34,407 nucleotides of DNA from assembly GCA_963623095.1 (NCBI GenBank), contig CAVFKD010000017.1, positions 1 through 34,407 of the forward strand, read 5' to 3'. How positions within the stretch are numbered: position 1 is the stretch's first letter; every line of letters begins with the position of its first letter. Below the pieces are notes generated by a model, which was not told the DNA's origin, did not search any database, and was given only the letters and a program-made list of their open reading frames with translations. Below are positions 31,802-34,407 of this stretch, one piece after another. The stretch is from UBA3210 sp963623095. Lineage in GTDB: Bacteria; Bacillota_I; Bacilli_A; RFN20; CAG-449. The translations under genes were made by a program, and so were the position numbers.

Positions 31802-33133
31802 ATGATAGTAAGAGGTAAGTGTATTGACATATCTCAAGATGGAAAAGGCGTTGTTAAAGTAGATAACAACGTCATTTTCTGCGATGGTATATTTAAAGGT
31901 GAAGAAGCGGATGTTGAAATCCTTTATCATCGCGCTGGTGTTGATTTTGGTAAAGTAAGAAAATTATATACTTTATCTAAAGATCGTATTCAACCTAAAT
32001 GTAAGATATGTTCTTCTTGTGGAGGTTGCCAATATCAACAACTTAATTATAAAGCTCAATTAGAATTAAAAACTGATCGAGTAAGAAATGCTTTAGAAAG
32101 AATAGGCAAAATAAAAACTAAAGTAAACCCATGCTTAGGTATGGATGATCCATATTATTATCGTAATAAGATTCAAATGCCTTATGGCAAAGATAAAAAG
32201 GGTAATGTATATTATGGATTTTATCGTCAAAACACGCATGAAATCATTCCAGTAAAGGAATGTGTAATTGAAAATAAAAAAGCAGCTTCTATCTTATGGG
32301 ATATTAAAGAATTAGTTAAAAAACATAATATCTCTGTATACAATGAGAATTCATCTCAAGGTATATTAAGATATGTATTAGTAAGAACTAGTTACCACTT
32401 TGATGAATTAATGATTGTTTTAGTTGTTAGCCAACTTAATTTTGGAGGACAAAGAAACTTCATTGATGAATTAATTAAATTACATCCTGAAATAACTACA
32501 GTTGTTGCGAATGAAAATAAAAGAAACACTAATGTTATTTTAGGTACCAAAGAAAAAGTATTATATGGTAAAGGTAAGATTAAAGATTCTATCTTAGGTT
32601 TAACTTTTGAAATATCTGCATCTTCTTTCTACCAAGTTAATCCTATTCAAGTAGAAGTACTATATCAAAAAGCATTAGATTTAATTGATATTAAAGATAA
32701 TCAAATAGTTTTAGATGCTTATTCTGGTGTAGGTACAATTGGCTTAATAGCCTCAAAGAACGCGAAAAAAGTAATCTCAGTAGAAATTAATGAATCGGCG
32801 CATAAAAACGCCATAGAGAACGCAAAAAGAAACAATGTAACTAATATTGAGTTCTTCCAAGGTGATGCTGGTGAATTTATTTATAACTATGAAGGACAAT
32901 TAGATGTAGTTATCATGGATCCTCCTAGAAAAGGTAGTGATTCTAAGTTCTTAAATTCTATTAAATCTAGAAAGATTAAGAATGTTATTTATATTTCTTG
33001 TGATCCAGAAACTCTAGCGAGAGATTTATTAGAAATGTCCGATATGTATGAAGTTACATACGTTCAACCTGTTGATATGTTTCCAATGACTGCACATGTG
33101 GAGACAATAGTCCTTTTAGAAATTAAAAAATAG
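31802..33133 (+). CDS. rlmCD: 23S rRNA (uracil-5-)-methyltransferase, RlmCD/RumA family
   Basis: SAM-dependent enzyme that makes 5-methyluridine in 23S rRNA (U747 and U1939 in Bacillus RlmCD). A TRAM-like N-terminus precedes the Fe-S Cys cluster CKICSSCGGCQYQQL. SAM motif I is DAYSGVGTIGLIA, motif IV is IMDPPRKGS. The catalytic Cys is in YISCDPETLA (about residue 399). The C-terminus PMTAHVETIVLLEIKK is conserved; homologous rumA 3' ends serve as integration sites for conjugative elements in streptococci. It starts 2 bp after metG and is co-transcribed. The 443-residue length is normal, so the gene is intact even though its 3' end is partly duplicated at 34334. Confidence 0.95.
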   Translation: MIVRGKCIDISQDGKGVVKVDNNVIFCDGIFKGEEADVEILYHRAGVDFGKVRKLYTLSKDRIQPKCKICSSCGGCQYQQLNYKAQLELKTDRVRNALERIGKIKTKVNPCLGMDDPYYYRNKIQMPYGKDKKGNVYYGFYRQNTHEIIPVKECVIENKKAASILWDIKELVKKHNISVYNENSSQGILRYVLVRTSYHFDELMIVLVVSQLNFGGQRNFIDELIKLHPEITTVVANENKRNTNVILGTKEKVLYGKGKIKDSILGLTFEISASSFYQVNPIQVEVLYQKALDLIDIKDNQIVLDAYSGVGTIGLIASKNAKKVISVEINESAHKNAIENAKRNNVTNIEFFQGDAGEFIYNYEGQLDVVIMDPPRKGSDSKFLNSIKSRKIKNVIYISCDPETLARDLLEMSDMYEVTYVQPVDMFPMTAHVETIVLLEIKK

Positions 33134-33166
33134 CCTTTACGTAAGGAAAAAAGATATAGTCATGTC
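33093..33166 (+). repeat. 3' end of rlmCD, putative att site copy 1
   Basis: From the palindrome CACATGTG (33093-33100) through the rlmCD stop into the 3' flank, 74 bp match 34334-34407 without gaps at 61 positions by my count (about 82%). Upstream of CACATGTG the two copies are unrelated. Differences in the coding part are mostly silent. Copy 1 belongs to the intact gene. Confidence 0.75.
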
Positions 33167-33170
33167 ATAA

Positions 33171-33205
33171 AAAAGGTCAAAATTTGAGTGATTTTGACCT
33201 TTTTT
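33171..33205 (+). terminator. Terminator of metG-rlmCD
   Basis: AAAAGGTCAAAAT (33171-33183) and ATTTTGACCTTTT (33191-33203) form a perfect 13-bp stem with a T-run. It lies about 40 bp after the rlmCD stop. Confidence 0.9.
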
Positions 33206-33206
33206 T

Positions 33207-33440
33207 ATGAAAAAAATCAAAATTATTGCGCGGTTGTAAATGAGATTTTTATGTCTGTAATGTAAATACCTTTTATGCTGTTATATATGGCCATCAAACG
33301 AAATGAAACGGATCAAAGTAAATCCAACAGTTGCATTTACCTGGTGTTAGTATGTAATTAAAATACAAATACGTTGTATATGATATATTGATAAAAAGAT
33401 TGTTTGTGTATTCGCTGATATGTGAAACATTACAATATAA
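33207..33440. other. Non-coding stretch before the Fic gene
   Basis: From the rlmCD stop to the Fic reading frame there are about 305 bp. Apart from the terminator I see no gene, no tRNA and no clear promoter. Its base composition is less strictly AT-rich (GCGCGG near 33228, ATGGCCATC near 33287) than neighbouring intergenic DNA, which suits imported DNA. Confidence 0.5.
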
Positions 33441-33482
33441 AATGTTGCACATAGAGAACAAAAAGATAAGAAATATATCTAT

Positions 33483-34284
33483 GTGCATTTTCGTGATGGG
33501 GGAATATCTACATCTAAATATGCTGGAGAATATAGTATAGAGTTAAATAACCTTATTTTAGAAAACAATAAAGTAATAAAAGAATACAAAAAAAGATTAA
33601 AAGAAATCAAAAAAGAGTTAGGTGTATTGCAATATGAATCAACAGAATTAACTGATAAAATAAAAATAAATATTGATTTAGCTAGAAGGAATCTAGTTGA
33701 TTCAATATATAAACAAGCTATGTTAGAAGGGGTCGCTACTACATATTCAGATACTGAAACCATTGTTAATGGTGGTAAAGTAAAAGATATGACAGCAACT
33801 GATATATCTAAAGTTGTTAATTTGAAACATGCATGGGAATTTATATTAGATGAAGGTGTTATATCATATCGAACAAATTACTCTATACTATGTCAAATTA
33901 ATGAAATAGTACAAGAAGGATTTTCTTATACTGCAGGAAGAATTAGAAGTGTTCCTGTATCTATTGGAGGAACAAATTATATTCCGCCTCTTCCTTTCGA
34001 GCCTCAAGTGAGAGATGATTTATCTCTAATATTATCTAAGGATATATCATATGATGTTGCGATAGAGTTGTTATTATATGTAAAAAAAACAATTATTCTT
34101 AGATGGTAATAAAAGAACTGCAGTTATTTTTGCAAACCATTATTTAATTAGCAAAGGATTAGGGCTTATTGTAATACCTGCAGAGTTAGTAGGTGATTTT
34201 AAAATCCATTTAATAAATTATTATGAGGGTAAGAATCAATCTGTAAAAGAATTTTTATATAATAATTGTTTAACTAAGATATAA
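33483..34284 (+). pseudogene. Fic-domain protein, frameshifted
   Basis: A Fic-family AMP-transferase-like gene broken into two frames. The first frame (GTG at 33483 to TAA at 34109) carries the N-terminal helices (KRLKEIKKELGVLQYES, ARRNLVDSIYKQAMLEGVATTYSD). Then VPVSIGGTNYIPPLPFE precedes the break. The second frame carries LFLDGNKRTAVIFANHYLISK, the Fic core (F-x-D-G-N-K-R), and ends with TAA at 34282. A tract of eight A (34082-34089) lies at the junction; seven A would join VKK to QLFLDGNKRTA in one frame. The coding frame is also open upstream to 33441 without ATG, so the true start may be lost. The Fic His is Gln here, as in some Fic-like families. Confidence 0.8.
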
Positions 34285-34333
34285 AATTCTTAAATTTTGC
34301 TCTGTTGTTGATATAGTAAATTACTACATACAT

Positions 34334-34407
34334 CACATGTGGAAACAATAGTCATTCTAGAAATAAAAAAACAGCCCATACGTGAGGCAAAATGATATGT
34401 TCATGGC
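34334..34407 (+). repeat. Diverged second copy of the rlmCD 3' end, putative att site copy 2
   Basis: Begins at CACATGTG (34334-34341) and runs to the window edge. In the rlmCD frame it encodes HVETIVILEIKK, then QPIREAK before TGA, so the original stop position is changed. Similarity to 33093-33166 continues past the stop into the 3' flank. The matching segment probably extends beyond the window. Confidence 0.72.

Larger units (their letters stand above)
33167..34333. mobile_element. Putative remnant of an integrated element at rlmCD
   Basis: The 1.17 kb between the two copies of the rlmCD 3' end holds a frameshifted Fic gene and no integrase. It may be a decayed cargo end of an integrative element, or one part of nested insertions continuing past the window. 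Confidence 0.45.

Noticed and set aside
33479..33763. Open frame antisense to the Fic gene
   Set aside because: Composition is that of a mirrored coding strand, and the plus strand shows clear Fic homology.
34334..34407. A second complete rlmCD paralog
   Set aside because: Similarity starts abruptly at CACATGTG; upstream sequence carries none of the catalytic motifs of the family, so only the 3' end is present in the window.

Overview
The window is AT-rich chromosomal DNA from a low-GC Gram-positive bacterium of the class Bacilli. The block pth-mfd-rqcP-divIC-tilS-ftsH-dusB-lysS follows the Bacillus subtilis order near the origin, but lacks the sporulation genes (spoVT, yabP, yabQ, spoIIE) and hpt that interrupt it there. 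Together with Ser/Thr-rich lipoproteins, pyruvate phosphate dikinase, ferredoxin-type redox genes and an almost complete avoidance of TGA stops, this suggests a non-sporulating anaerobic or gut lineage related to Erysipelotrichales or the Mollicutes. That placement is inference. Trp is encoded by TGG and the genes read normally with the standard bacterial code.

Layout. 1-4244, minus strand: the 5' part of a lipoprotein gene, ppdK behind a promoter carrying a GntR-like palindrome, and rsuA. 4338-15263, plus strand: a conserved housekeeping run for tRNA recycling and modification, transcription-coupled repair, ribosome rescue, division, membrane proteolysis and lysyl-tRNA synthesis. 15321-18261, minus strand: an S41-type lipoprotein and two tandem paralogous four-helix membrane proteins. 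18431-19791: a SAM methyltransferase and a KptA-type RNA 2'-phosphotransferase. 20043-23437: a four-gene operon (flavin reductase fused to a PCP_red-like domain, atypical SDR, DUF1295 membrane enzyme, multipass membrane protein). 23481-23600: an orphan helically phased G-rich repeat array between two convergent terminators. 23660-25006, minus strand: an unknown lipoprotein. 25218-28263: DUF2188 protein, cupin, ferredoxin, Cys-motif protein, CDF metal transporter and a small membrane protein. 28294-29770: a DUF4143 ATPase behind three 33-bp promoter-like repeats; it looks imported. 29949-33133: rpmE, metG, rlmCD. 33134-34407: a decayed Fic gene between the intact 3' end of rlmCD and a diverged second copy of that 3' end, which looks like a site-specific integration junction.

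The most interesting material is (1) the duplicated rlmCD 3' end, whose homology starts at a CACATGTG palindrome and encloses a frameshifted Fic gene; (2) the two unrelated-looking periodic G-rich arrays, one of which forms tandem promoter-like units before a single-gene ATPase import; and (3) the flavin-reductase/SDR/DUF1295/membrane-protein operon, a candidate uncharacterised lipid or steroid-like redox pathway. No tRNA, rRNA, CRISPR array, transposase or integrase gene was seen.
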